Shown here one piece after another: positions 22,081 to 31,693 of a stretch of 41,916 nt of DNA. The notes under the pieces were generated by a model that was not told where the DNA came from, made no database searches, and was given only the letters and a program-made list of their open reading frames with translations. This DNA is from Planctomycetaceae bacterium (GTDB lineage Bacteria > Planctomycetota > Phycisphaerae > Phycisphaerales > SM1A02): positions 1-41,916 of the forward strand of contig JAJTGK010000011.1 of NCBI GenBank assembly GCA_021297815.1, in the 5' to 3' direction. Positions within the stretch are counted from its first letter, which is position 1, and the number at the start of each line of letters is the position of its first letter. The translations under genes and the position numbers were made by a program.

Positions 22081-22147
22081 GGCCGAAGTATAAAGCGCGT
22101 CGCCGCGGCGAATCCACGCCGCGGGGCGCCCCGAACGAGGCTTTTCC

Positions 22148-22717
22148 ATGAAGCTCTACACGCGCACTGGCGACGACGGCACGACGGGCCTTTTCTCGGG
22201 CACGCGTGTGTCGAAGGACCATCCGCGCATCGAGGCGTACGGCACGGTCGACGAGTTCAACGCGGTCGTGGGTCTCTGCATGAGCGCCTGCCGCCGCGAC
22301 GATGCGTTCGAGGCGCGGCTGCTCGAGATCTTCGCGCAGGTCCAGTCGCGGCTCTTCGACATCGGCGCCGACCTGGCGACGCCCGAGGGCGCGGCCAACA
22401 GCGCCAAGATCGTGCGCATCGACGAGAACCATGTGGCCGAGGTCGAGGGCTGGATCGACGAGGTCGACGGCGCGAACCCGCCGCTGCGCGCGTTCGTGAT
22501 GCCGTCGGGCTGCGAGCTGGCGGCGCGGCTGCACCTCGCGCGCACGGTGTGCAGGCGCGCGGAGCGGCTCATGGTGTCGCTCGGGCAGCTCGAGCCCGTG
22601 GGCGCGGGGCCGCTGCGCTACATGAACAGGCTCAGCGACCTGCTGTTCGCCATGGCCCGCCGCGCGAACCACAACGCGGGCGTGGGCGATGTGCCGTGGG
22701 TGCCCGCGCGGCGCTGA
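22148..22717 (+). CDS. Cob(I)yrinic acid a,c-diamide adenosyltransferase (PduO type)
   Basis: MKLYTRTGDDGTTGLFSGTRVSKDHPRIEAYGTVDEFNAVVGL; RTVCRRAERLMVSL; YMNRLSDLLFAMARRAN. Confidence 0.93.
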   Translation: MKLYTRTGDDGTTGLFSGTRVSKDHPRIEAYGTVDEFNAVVGLCMSACRRDDAFEARLLEIFAQVQSRLFDIGADLATPEGAANSAKIVRIDENHVAEVEGWIDEVDGANPPLRAFVMPSGCELAARLHLARTVCRRAERLMVSLGQLEPVGAGPLRYMNRLSDLLFAMARRANHNAGVGDVPWVPARR

Positions 22718-22724
22718 GCGCGCG

Positions 22725-23372
22725 TCACGCCGTTCCGAAGATGCGGTCGCCCGCGTCGCCGAGGCCAGGCACGATGTAGAAGCGCTCGTTCAGGCGCTCG
22801 TCGATCGCCGCCGCGTGGATGCGCAGGTCGGGGTGCGCCTTGCGCAGCGCGTTGATGCCCTCGGGTGCCGCCACGAGCACGACCATCTGGATGTCGGTGC
22901 AGCCCGCGTTCTTCAGGAGGTCGACCGCATGCACCGCGCTGCCGCCCGTCGCGAGCATCGGGTCGACCACGATTGCAGGCCCGCGCGCGATGTCGGGCGG
23001 CATCTTCGCGTAGTAGGTCACGGGCTTCGCGGTCTTCTCGTCGCGGTAGATGCCGATGTGCGCGACATGCGCCTCGGGGAAGAGCGCGAGGAAGCCGTCC
23101 ATCATGGCGAGGCCCGCGCGCAGGATCGGCACGATCGTGGTCGGCGCCGCGAGCTGCGTGCCGCGCGCGATGGCGACGGGCGTCTCGACATCGACCGCGC
23201 GCACGGGCAGGTTGCGGCTCACCTCGTACGCCATCAGGCCCGCGATCTGGTTCAGGAGCTGCCTGAACTGCTCGTGCCGCGTGCGCTTGTCGCGCATGAT
23301 CGTGAGCTTGTGCTGGATCAGCGGGTGGTCGTAGACCTTGACATTCGCGAACGCGGGGTGCGATGAGGGCAT
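22725..23372 (-). CDS. upp: Uracil phosphoribosyltransferase
   Basis: MPSSHPAFANVKVYDHPLIQHKLTIMRDKRTRHEQFRQLLNQIAGLMAYEVSRNLP; VPILRAGLAMMDGFL; VVDPMLATGGSAVHAVDLLK. Confidence 0.95.
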   Translation of the reverse strand: MPSSHPAFANVKVYDHPLIQHKLTIMRDKRTRHEQFRQLLNQIAGLMAYEVSRNLPVRAVDVETPVAIARGTQLAAPTTIVPILRAGLAMMDGFLALFPEAHVAHIGIYRDEKTAKPVTYYAKMPPDIARGPAIVVDPMLATGGSAVHAVDLLKNAGCTDIQMVVLVAAPEGINALRKAHPDLRIHAAAIDERLNERFYIVPGLGDAGDRIFGTA

Positions 23373-23403
23373 GCGCGCAGCATACTTGCGCGCGGAGCGG
23401 CGC

Positions 23404-25257
23404 TCACATGCGCTCGGGCGCGACGATGCCGTAGAGCGACAGGCCGTCGGCGAGCACCGTGCGCGAGATCGCGCAGAGGCGCAGGCGCGAGAGGCGCGTG
23501 GCGGCGTCGTCGGCCTTGAGCACGGGGCACGCCTGGTAGAACGCGTTGAAGAGCTCGGCGAGCGTGCGCAGGTAGAGGCCGACGCGGTTCGTCTCGAGCG
23601 AGCGGCCCACATCGAGCGTCATCTGCGCGTAGCGCAGGAGGTGGAGCGCAAGCGCCTTCTCGGCGGGTTCGGCGAGCGAGAGCGGCGCGGAAGAGATCGC
23701 ATCGGCGCCTTCGCCCGATTTCGCAAGGATCGACGCGATGCGCGCGTGCGCGTACTGCAGGTACGGGCCCGTGTCGCCCTCGAAGGCGACCATGCGGTCG
23801 AGGTCGAACACATAGTCCTTGGTCAGGTCGCCCGAGAGATCGGCGTACTTCACCGCGGCGATGCCGACGGCGGCGCCGATCGCGCGCAGCTCGGCCTCGG
23901 GCAGCCCGTGCGTGGGGCTCGTGGCGTCGGCGGCGCGGCGCATCACCTCGGCGGTGCCGCGCTCGCAGGCCTCGTCGAGCAGGTCCTTCAGCGTGAAGTT
24001 CTCGCCCGAGCGCGTCTTGAGCGGCTTCTTGTCGGCGCCGAGCACCGCGCCGAAACCGAGGTGGACGAGCGTCGACTCGGCGCCGTCCTTCGTCGTGTTC
24101 CAGCCGATCAGGCGCGCGGCGTCGAACACATCCTTGAAGTGGTCGCGCTGGCGCGCGTCGACGACATAGACGACGAGGCTGCCGTCGAGCTCGTAGGTGC
24201 GGAAGCGCACGGCGGCGAGGTCGGTGGTCGCGTACAGGAAGCCGCCGTCCGACTTCTGGATGAGAAGCGGCCGCTCGCGGTCGGCGAAGGGCACGACCAT
24301 CGCGCCCTTGTCGCTCTTCGCAAGGCCCGACTTCGCGAACGCCTCGACCACGCCCGCCAGGCGGTCGCGGTAGAAGCTCTCGCCGCGGTTGTTCTCGGGG
24401 CCGACCTTCACATTCAGGGTGCGCGCGGCCTCGTAGACCTGCTCCATCGTGACCTCGATGAGGCGCTCCCAGAGCCGCACGATCTCGGCGTCGCCCGACT
24501 GGAGCCGCACGAGCGTGCGCTTCGCGTGCTCCATGGCCGCACGCGCGGGCTCGTACTGCAGCTCGAGCTCGGCGATGCGGTGCGGACCGCAGCGGAACTC
24601 GTAGGCCGCGTCGAGGTCGGCGGTCGAGGTCTCCTTCTGCGCGCCGCGGTAGGCGGCGTTGAGGTCGTCGAGCGTGAGGCGCGCGAAGTCGGCCTTCTCG
24701 CGCACGAGCCGCGCGAGCGTCATCGCGATGGGAAGGCCCCAGTCGCCGAGGTGGTTCTCGCGCCAGACCTTGCGGCCGAGCCGCTCGAACACGCGCGCGA
24801 GCGAGTCGCCGATGATCGTCGCTCGCAGGTGGCCGACATGCATCTGCTTCGCGACATTCACGCCGCAGAGGTCGATGACGACCGCGTGCGGGTCGGCCGC
24901 GGGCGGGATGCCGAGCGTGGGCGAGACGGAGAGTTCTCCAAGCCGCGCCGCGACGAACGCGGGTTCGAGCGTGACATTGATGAAGCCGGGGCCCGCGACC
25001 TCGCACTTCGCGGCGATTCCCGCAAGGTCGGTCGCCTTCAGGATCTCGTCGGCGAGCGCGCGCGGGTTCGTGCCGCGCTCCTTCGCGAGGCTCATCGCGG
25101 CGTTCACCTGGTAGTCGCCGAACTTCGGATTGCCGCTCGCGCGCACCTGCGGGTCGGCCGCGCGGCCGCACACGGCCTCGATGGCGCGGTTGAAGCGCGC
25201 GTCGAGCACGGTCGCGGGGTCGCAGGCAGGGCGCTGGGCGTGGGTGGCGTCGGTCAT
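23404..25257 (-). CDS. argS: Arginyl-tRNA synthetase
   Basis: GNPKFGDYQVNAAMSLAKERGTNPRALADEIL; CGVNVAKQMHVGHLRATIIGDSLARVFE; DTGPYLQYAHARIASIL. ATG at 25257. Confidence 0.96.
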   Translation of the reverse strand: MTDATHAQRPACDPATVLDARFNRAIEAVCGRAADPQVRASGNPKFGDYQVNAAMSLAKERGTNPRALADEILKATDLAGIAAKCEVAGPGFINVTLEPAFVAARLGELSVSPTLGIPPAADPHAVVIDLCGVNVAKQMHVGHLRATIIGDSLARVFERLGRKVWRENHLGDWGLPIAMTLARLVREKADFARLTLDDLNAAYRGAQKETSTADLDAAYEFRCGPHRIAELELQYEPARAAMEHAKRTLVRLQSGDAEIVRLWERLIEVTMEQVYEAARTLNVKVGPENNRGESFYRDRLAGVVEAFAKSGLAKSDKGAMVVPFADRERPLLIQKSDGGFLYATTDLAAVRFRTYELDGSLVVYVVDARQRDHFKDVFDAARLIGWNTTKDGAESTLVHLGFGAVLGADKKPLKTRSGENFTLKDLLDEACERGTAEVMRRAADATSPTHGLPEAELRAIGAAVGIAAVKYADLSGDLTKDYVFDLDRMVAFEGDTGPYLQYAHARIASILAKSGEGADAISSAPLSLAEPAEKALALHLLRYAQMTLDVGRSLETNRVGLYLRTLAELFNAFYQACPVLKADDAATRLSRLRLCAISRTVLADGLSLYGIVAPERM

Positions 25258-25374
25258 CGCAGGAACTTGGAAGGGAGCCTCGGAAGGTCGGCCGCGGAAG
25301 GGGGGCGATGGTATCGGAGCCTGCCCGCATCGTGCGTGCCCCGCGACTACCATCGCCGCCCCGAGGAGCACGAA

Positions 25375-26721
25375 ATGCCCGTCAAGAAGCGCGCCGTGAA
25401 GGCGAAAGAGGCCGCAACAAGCACCCGCAGGCCGCGGGCGAGGTCCGCGAAGGGCGCTGCGGCGCCCAAGGCCGTGCGGTCGAAGTCCGCGCGCGTGAAG
25501 GCTACGCGGGCGAAGGCCACTTCGGAGAAGCCGTCGCCGATGGCCGCGCGACGCGCGCACGAGGAGTTCCTGCTCGAGGTCACCTCGCTGCCGACCGCGG
25601 CGGGGCGCGAGGAACGCGTGATCGAGTTCATCGAGCGCTGGGTCGCCGCGCGCGCCGAGCGCTGCGTGCTCTCGCGCGACCGCTTCGGCAACCTCACCAT
25701 CGCGCAGCACGGGTTCCTTCAGGCGTGCGCGAAGGGCGCGCGGCCGCTCATGATCACGGCGCACCTCGACCACCCTGCGTTCGTGGTGACCGCGGTGCGC
25801 GCGCGCCGTACGACGGCGGAACTCGACCTCGAGTTCCGCGGCGGCGTGAACGACCCGTACTTCAAGGGCGCGGCGCTCGAGGTGTTCGACCGCGACACGA
25901 GCGCGTCGTTCGCCGCGCGCATCGTGAGCCTCGACGCCACGACCGACCCTGCGAAGAAGCCGTTCAAGACGGTGGTCGCGCGGCTCGCGAAGGCGAGGGA
26001 CGCGGGCGCGATCGCGCCAGGCTCGATCGCGCGCTGGAAGTTCCCGCGCGCCGAGGTGAAAGAGGGTCTCGCGCATACGCACGCGTGCGACGACCTGGCG
26101 GCGGTGGCCGCGGCGCTCGTCGCGTTCGATCGAATCTCGCGCGACGCGGCGCTCGCGCATGTGGCGCTGCTCTTCACGCGCAGCGAGGAGATCGGGTTCA
26201 TCGGCGCGATCGGCGCCGCGCGCGCGGGCACGGTGCCCGCGGGCGCGCGGCTCGTGTGCCTCGAGAATTCCCGCAGTTTCCCGCATGATTCGCCGATCGG
26301 CGCAGGACCGATCGTGCGCGTGGGCGACCGTCTCAGCGTGTTCACGCCCGAGCTCACGAACCGTGTCGGCGACCTCGCGGCCGCGCACGCGAAGGAGCAC
26401 GCGGGCTTCCGCTTCCAGCGCAAGCTGATGCCTGGCGGCGCATGCGAGGCGACGGCGTTCGCGAGCTTCGGCATCGCGTCGACCTGCGTGTGCCTGCCGC
26501 TCGGCAACTACCACAACATGCGCGACATCGACGGCGTCGCCGCGAAGCGCACGAAGGCGCGCGTCGGGCGCGAGTTCATCTCGACCGACGACTTCCACGG
26601 GCTCGTCGAGCTGCTCGAGGTCGTCGCGCGCAGGCTCGACGACCCTGCGGTCGCCGCGGGCCACCGCGCGCTCATGGACACGCTCTGGTCGCGCCACGCG
26701 CGGATCGTGGGTGGCGCATGA
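25375..26721 (+). CDS. M42/M20-like metallo-aminopeptidase with basic N-terminal extension
   Basis: TAHLDHPAFVV; HACDDLAAVAAALVAFD; TRSEEIGFIGAIGAA; PLGNYHNM. GAGGAG upstream of ATG 25375. Confidence 0.8.
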   Translation: MPVKKRAVKAKEAATSTRRPRARSAKGAAAPKAVRSKSARVKATRAKATSEKPSPMAARRAHEEFLLEVTSLPTAAGREERVIEFIERWVAARAERCVLSRDRFGNLTIAQHGFLQACAKGARPLMITAHLDHPAFVVTAVRARRTTAELDLEFRGGVNDPYFKGAALEVFDRDTSASFAARIVSLDATTDPAKKPFKTVVARLAKARDAGAIAPGSIARWKFPRAEVKEGLAHTHACDDLAAVAAALVAFDRISRDAALAHVALLFTRSEEIGFIGAIGAARAGTVPAGARLVCLENSRSFPHDSPIGAGPIVRVGDRLSVFTPELTNRVGDLAAAHAKEHAGFRFQRKLMPGGACEATAFASFGIASTCVCLPLGNYHNMRDIDGVAAKRTKARVGREFISTDDFHGLVELLEVVARRLDDPAVAAGHRALMDTLWSRHARIVGGA

Positions 26722-27923
26722 CGGCGTTCGCGTCGATTCCCGAGATCCTGGCGGACCTGCGCGCGGGCAAGGCGATCGTGCTCGTCGACGACGAGAACCG
26801 CGAGAACGAGGGCGACTTCGTGGTCGCGGCCGAGGCGATGACGCCCGAGATGGTGAACTTCCTCACGCGTGTCGGCGCGGGATACCTCTGCGTCGCGCTC
26901 GACGCCGAGAGCTGCGACAGGCTCGACCTCGGGCCGCAGACGGGCGTGAACACGAGCGTGCGCGGCACGGCGTTCACGGTCACGGTCGACGGGCACCCGA
27001 AGCACGGCGTGGGCACGGGCATCAGCGCGCGCGACCGCGCGACGACGATCCGCATGCTTGCCGACCCGAAGGCGACGGTCGACGACTTCGTGCGGCCAGG
27101 CCACATCAATCCGCTGCGCGCGCGCGCGGGCGGCGTGCTCGTGCGCACGGGGCAGACCGAGGGTTCGGTCGACCTCTGCCGCCTCGCGGGGCTGCGGCCC
27201 GCGGCGGCGATCATCGAGATCGTGCTCGAGGACGGCGAGATGGCGCGCGTGCCCGACCTCGAGCGGATCTGCGTGCAGCACGGCGTGAAGATGTGCTCGG
27301 TCGAGCAGATCATCGAGCACCGACTGGCACGCGAGACGCTCGTGCGCCGCATCGAGCCCGCGAGCGGCGCGCGCATCGAGACGCCTGAAGGCGACTTCAC
27401 GCTGCTTGCGTTCGAGAGCGCGGTCGACCCCGTGCCGCACCTCGTGCTCTCGTACGGCGGCGTGGGCATTCCCGACGCGTCGGGCCGCGTGCCCGCGATC
27501 GACGAGCCCGTGCTCGTGCGCATGCATCGGCGTTCGCTGCTCGGCGACATCTTCGGCGTCGCGCGCCGCGCGGGCGAGTCGAGCTCCGCCGACGACCTGC
27601 GCGCGGCGATGCGCGCGATCCGCCGCGAGGGCCGCGGTGCGATCGTCTACCTGCGCCCTGAGGGAAGCGGCGAGGACTTCTTCGAACGGCTGCAGCAGAT
27701 CAGGCGCCCAGGCGACGATGTGAACGCGCCCGACCTCACGCGCACCGAAGGCGTCGGCGTGCGCGCGATGCCCATGGACAGCCGCGAGTTCGGCGTCGGT
27801 GGCCAGATCCTGCGGGATCTCGGGGTCTCGAAGCTGCGCGTGCTGTCGCGTCACCCGCGTGGGGCGATGCCGGGCCTGCACGGATTCGGCCTCGAGATCG
27901 TCGAGCAGGTGTCGTTCGGCTGA
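26718..27923 (+). CDS. ribB: 3,4-dihydroxy-2-butanone 4-phosphate synthase fused to a degenerate GTP cyclohydrolase II-like domain
   Basis: VLVDDENRENEGDFVVAAEAM; HGVGTGISARDRATTIRM; RPGHINPLRARAGGVL; C-terminal RibA-like VLVRMHRRSLLGDIFG...EFGVGGQILRDLGVSKLRVLSRHPR. ATGA overlap with upstream gene. Confidence 0.9.
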   Translation: MTAFASIPEILADLRAGKAIVLVDDENRENEGDFVVAAEAMTPEMVNFLTRVGAGYLCVALDAESCDRLDLGPQTGVNTSVRGTAFTVTVDGHPKHGVGTGISARDRATTIRMLADPKATVDDFVRPGHINPLRARAGGVLVRTGQTEGSVDLCRLAGLRPAAAIIEIVLEDGEMARVPDLERICVQHGVKMCSVEQIIEHRLARETLVRRIEPASGARIETPEGDFTLLAFESAVDPVPHLVLSYGGVGIPDASGRVPAIDEPVLVRMHRRSLLGDIFGVARRAGESSSADDLRAAMRAIRREGRGAIVYLRPEGSGEDFFERLQQIRRPGDDVNAPDLTRTEGVGVRAMPMDSREFGVGGQILRDLGVSKLRVLSRHPRGAMPGLHGFGLEIVEQVSFG

Positions 27924-27948
27924 GCGCCGCGCCGCGGCGCGTCTTGCG

Positions 27949-28803
27949 TCACTTCTTCTCAAGCGCGCGGATGTCGATCGTCCACTCGCGCGGGTCGAGC
28001 GTGGGAATCTCGAGCAGCGCGCGGTCGGTGTCCTTCACCTCGCCGTTGACGACGGGCGACGAGATGCGCGCGACCGTGCGGTTGCCGTTGCGCGCCACCA
28101 CCACGATGCCCGTCGGCGCAAGCGTCGTGCGGTCGAAGAAGAGGTCGAAGCGCTCCGTCTCCTTCGCCATCTCGGTGCCTTCCTTCGGGACGAGCCGCAG
28201 GCCTGCCACATTGCGCATCGAGCCGAGCATGGGGATGTCGACGGGAACTTCGGTCTCGCCGACCTCGAAGCGCGCGAGCACCTCCGAGCGCTTCTGTCCG
28301 ATCGGCAGGGGAATCGGGCCTTCGCCGAGGCGCAGCGGGTCGAAGTTCTCGCCTGGGCCCACGATCTGGCGCTTGGTGAAGCTCTTGTTGCGGTGGTCCT
28401 GCTCGCACAGCCAGCCGTCCGAGTAGATCCAGCGGTTGAGCGAGCGGTCGCTGCGCCCCGTGCTGTCGACGAACTCGTCGAACTGGATCGCGAAGCGACG
28501 CTTGCCGTCCTTGCGCTCGACCACGACGCGCCCGTAGCGGCGCTCGACTTCCTCGGCGACGGCGTCGTACTTCTCGAGGCTCAGCGCGCCGCTGAGCGTG
28601 GCGATCGTGTCGCCCGAACGCTCGAGGTCGCCGAGAAACGCTTCAACGCGCGCGCGCGAAGCTTCCTGCGGCGAGGCCTCGGCGGCGGGCGGCGACACGG
28701 CGGGGGCGGCGGGCTGCTCCTGCGCGGGCTTTGCGGCGGGCGCCGCATCCTGCGGAATCGCGGCGAGAAGGGCGCAGAGGGTCGCGGTGGCGAGTGTCGA
28801 CAT
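27949..28803 (-). CDS. Secreted hypothetical protein (LolA/outer-membrane-lipoprotein-sorting-like)
   Basis: Signal peptide MSTLATATLCALLAAIPQ, Pro/Ala-rich linker, GALSLEKYDAVAEEVERRYGRVVVERKDGKRRFAIQFDEF...RWIYSDGWLCEQD. Confidence 0.55.
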   Translation of the reverse strand: MSTLATATLCALLAAIPQDAAPAAKPAQEQPAAPAVSPPAAEASPQEASRARVEAFLGDLERSGDTIATLSGALSLEKYDAVAEEVERRYGRVVVERKDGKRRFAIQFDEFVDSTGRSDRSLNRWIYSDGWLCEQDHRNKSFTKRQIVGPGENFDPLRLGEGPIPLPIGQKRSEVLARFEVGETEVPVDIPMLGSMRNVAGLRLVPKEGTEMAKETERFDLFFDRTTLAPTGIVVVARNGNRTVARISSPVVNGEVKDTDRALLEIPTLDPREWTIDIRALEKK

Positions 28804-28873
28804 CGGTGAGGAGACGGTAGCCGACCACGCAGGATTCCGCCGCTCCGCGGCCGCATGCGCTACGCTCGTCGCC

Positions 28874-31582
28874 GTGGCCCGCCGTGCTCGACTGCTTCTC
28901 GCCGCCACCGCGCTCGCCGCGGCGGCAGCGGCGTCGGCGCAGGAATCGCCCTTCCCGAGCTACATGGCGCCATCGCCTGCAGTGGTCGAGGCCGCCGCAG
29001 CCGAGTACCTGAAGCCCGCCGAACGCGCCGATTTCCGCGTGCGCCACGGCCTGTGGAGCGACCTCGATCTCGATGCGCCCTCGCGTCGCGCAGCGGTGGC
29101 GCTGAACGCGTGGCGCCTCGACGACGCGGTCTTCGCCGAGAACGGAGTGGACCCGCGCATGGCGGTCGACGCGCGGCTGCGCGCGGGGCGCTACGCCGAG
29201 GTGGTCGCGCGTACCGAGGGCACCGACGACCTCGCGATGCTCGCCCTGCGCGCGCACGCGCTGGCGGCGCTCGGGCGAAGCGACGAGGCGCGGGAAATCG
29301 CCTCCTCCGAGGCGGTATCCCAGGCGCTTGTGTCGCCCGAGAACGCGGACACGGCGCTCGCCGCCATCGAGCTCGCCGCGCTGCGCATCAGGCTCGATGC
29401 GGCGCAGGCGTCGCGCTACCCAGAGCTTCTCAAGGCGCTTGCGCGCGCGCGCCAGCAGATCGACCGGCTCGATCCGCGCATCCGCGCGCTCGAGGCGCGC
29501 CTCCTCGCCGAACGCCACGCGACGGGCGACGCGCTCAAGGCGCTCTCCGAGGCGCTCTCGCTCTGTCCGCGCGACGCGTCGTGCTGGCGGCTGCTCGGCG
29601 ACATCGCGCTCGATCGATTCGATTTCACAGGCGCGGCGAACGCCAGCAAGGCGCTGCGCAGGCTCGACCCCGTGCATCCGCATGCGGCGATGCTCGACTG
29701 CCGCAGCGCGCTGATGCAGGACGATCCGACGGCTGCCGCCGCCGCGCTCGCGCCCGTGCTCGCGCTGCCGTCGCCGCCGCCAGAGGCGATCGCGTGGAGC
29801 GCGGCCTGCGCCGCGTCGCGCTACGACTTCGCGGCGATGCGCGGCGAACTCGCGCGGTTCGACACGATCGCGCCAGGCAGCGCCGAAGCGCTCGTCGTCG
29901 CGGGCCGCCAGCTTGTGTTCGACCGCCAGTACGCCGAGGCGCGCGAAACGCTCGGGCTTGCCGCCGCGCGCGAACCCGCGTGGGCGCTGCCGCGCGCGGA
30001 GCTTGGGCTTCTCTCGATGCAGGACGGGCGCGAGGCGACCGCCGTCGCCGACCTCCGCCGCGCGGTCGAGCTCGATCCGCACGACGAGCGCACGGTGTTC
30101 ACGCTGCGCCTCGCCGAGGAACTCGCGGGCTGGAAGCGCATCGAGACCGCGCACTTCGTGATCCGTCATCCCGACGGCGACGCGGCGCTCGTTGCGCGGC
30201 TTCTTGCGGGCGTGCTCGACCAGATGCACCGCGAGATCTGCGCGCGCCTGCGCCACGAGCCCGCGCAGAAGACGATCATCGATGTGATGCCCGACCACCG
30301 CAGCTTCGGCGTGCGCATCACGGGCCTGCCGCGCATCCACACGATCGCGGTGTGCACGGGGCCGACCATCGCGATCGAGATCCCGAAGGAAGGTCCGCAG
30401 CAGAAGCATCTCGGGCTCTTCGACCCGCTCGCGGTGCTGCGGCACGAGTATGTGCACACCGTCACGCTGTCGATGACGAAGAACCGCATTCCGCATTGGC
30501 TCACCGAGGCGGTCGCGGTCGCGCTCGAGGACACGCCGCGCACCTTCGAGACATGCCAGATGCTGGCGACCGCGTCGCGGCGCGGCGAACTCTTCGACCT
30601 CGACGGCATCAACTGGGCGTTCGTGCGGCCCGAGAAGCCGACCGACCGCGCGATGGCCTATGCGCAGGGCCGCTGGATGGTCGAGTACGCCGAGAAGAAG
30701 TTCGGCTGGGACGCGATGTGCGCGCTGCTCTTCTCGTACGCCGAGGGCATTCGCGAGGACGAGGCGATGCGCCGCGCGTTCGGCGTGTCGCGCGACGAGT
30801 TCCACAAGGGTTTCCTCGCGTGGGCAACCGACGAGGTGCGCGCGTGGGGCCTCGATCCGCAGCCGCCGCTGCGCGACATCACCATGCGCCTCGTCGAGGG
30901 CGACGACGCGCTCGAGAACTTCATGAAGGACGCGCGCGCGAAGCGCCTCGACGCGGTGGTGAAGGCGTGGACGGCCTCGATCGGCGTGCCAGGTCCGCGC
31001 GCGACGCCGCTGCGCGGCAGCGAATGGCCCGAGCTGCCTCCGCCGCCCGTCAAGCTCGACGATGCGTCGCTGCGCGCGTTCCTCGCCGAACATCCGCAGC
31101 ACCCCGACCTGCTCGAGCTGCTCGTGCGGCGCGTGCGCGACAACGACACCACCGAGACGCGCGATGTGCTCGTGCGCTACGCGAACGCGCGGCCCGTCGA
31201 CCCGCTGCCGCACCGCGCGTGGGCGAAGCTCGCGGGCGCTGCAGGAGGCGACGGTCTGGCGGCGGGTGGCGACGAGCAGGCGTTGCGCCATCTCGTCGAG
31301 CTCGACCTTCTCAGCGACAAGGACAATGTGTACGCCCTCGCCATCGCGCGTAACCGCCGCGCGGCGGGCGATGCGGCGGGCGCTTCAATGGCCGCCGAAC
31401 GGGCGGTGCGCATGAATCCGTTCAGCGCGACGGTCCGCGAACTTGCCGCGGCGATCGCGGTCGAGGCGGAGCGGCTCGACCTTGCCGAGGTGCATGTCGA
31501 GGCCCTGACTGCGCTCGAGCCCGACCGCGACATCCACAAGCGGCGCCTCGAGCGGGTCCGCCAGATGAAGGCCGCGAAATAG
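28874..31582 (+). CDS. Secreted TPR protein with peptidase-MA-like gluzincin domain
   Basis: GTG start giving signal peptide ARRARLLLAATALAAAAAASA; TPR-like repeats; HExxH in LRHEYVHTVTLSMTKNRIPHWLTEAVAVALED. Confidence 0.72.
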   Translation: MARRARLLLAATALAAAAAASAQESPFPSYMAPSPAVVEAAAAEYLKPAERADFRVRHGLWSDLDLDAPSRRAAVALNAWRLDDAVFAENGVDPRMAVDARLRAGRYAEVVARTEGTDDLAMLALRAHALAALGRSDEAREIASSEAVSQALVSPENADTALAAIELAALRIRLDAAQASRYPELLKALARARQQIDRLDPRIRALEARLLAERHATGDALKALSEALSLCPRDASCWRLLGDIALDRFDFTGAANASKALRRLDPVHPHAAMLDCRSALMQDDPTAAAAALAPVLALPSPPPEAIAWSAACAASRYDFAAMRGELARFDTIAPGSAEALVVAGRQLVFDRQYAEARETLGLAAAREPAWALPRAELGLLSMQDGREATAVADLRRAVELDPHDERTVFTLRLAEELAGWKRIETAHFVIRHPDGDAALVARLLAGVLDQMHREICARLRHEPAQKTIIDVMPDHRSFGVRITGLPRIHTIAVCTGPTIAIEIPKEGPQQKHLGLFDPLAVLRHEYVHTVTLSMTKNRIPHWLTEAVAVALEDTPRTFETCQMLATASRRGELFDLDGINWAFVRPEKPTDRAMAYAQGRWMVEYAEKKFGWDAMCALLFSYAEGIREDEAMRRAFGVSRDEFHKGFLAWATDEVRAWGLDPQPPLRDITMRLVEGDDALENFMKDARAKRLDAVVKAWTASIGVPGPRATPLRGSEWPELPPPPVKLDDASLRAFLAEHPQHPDLLELLVRRVRDNDTTETRDVLVRYANARPVDPLPHRAWAKLAGAAGGDGLAAGGDEQALRHLVELDLLSDKDNVYALAIARNRRAAGDAAGASMAAERAVRMNPFSATVRELAAAIAVEAERLDLAEVHVEALTALEPDRDIHKRRLERVRQMKAAK

Positions 31583-31693
31583 CGACTTTCGGGCGTGGAA
31601 CTTCGGGTCTTCCTTGGGAGCGGCGCCGGCTTGGTCTAGGCTATCGGCTCCGAGATGGGCCGCGTCCGCGCCCGACCCGGCAAGGAGAACCGC

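Noticed and set aside
23404-26697. 1097-aa minus-strand ORF as a giant ArgRS fusion
   Set aside because: ArgRS homology begins at MTDATHAQRPAC (start 25257). The upstream extension runs antisense to the M42 peptidase gene and is Arg/His-rich noise.
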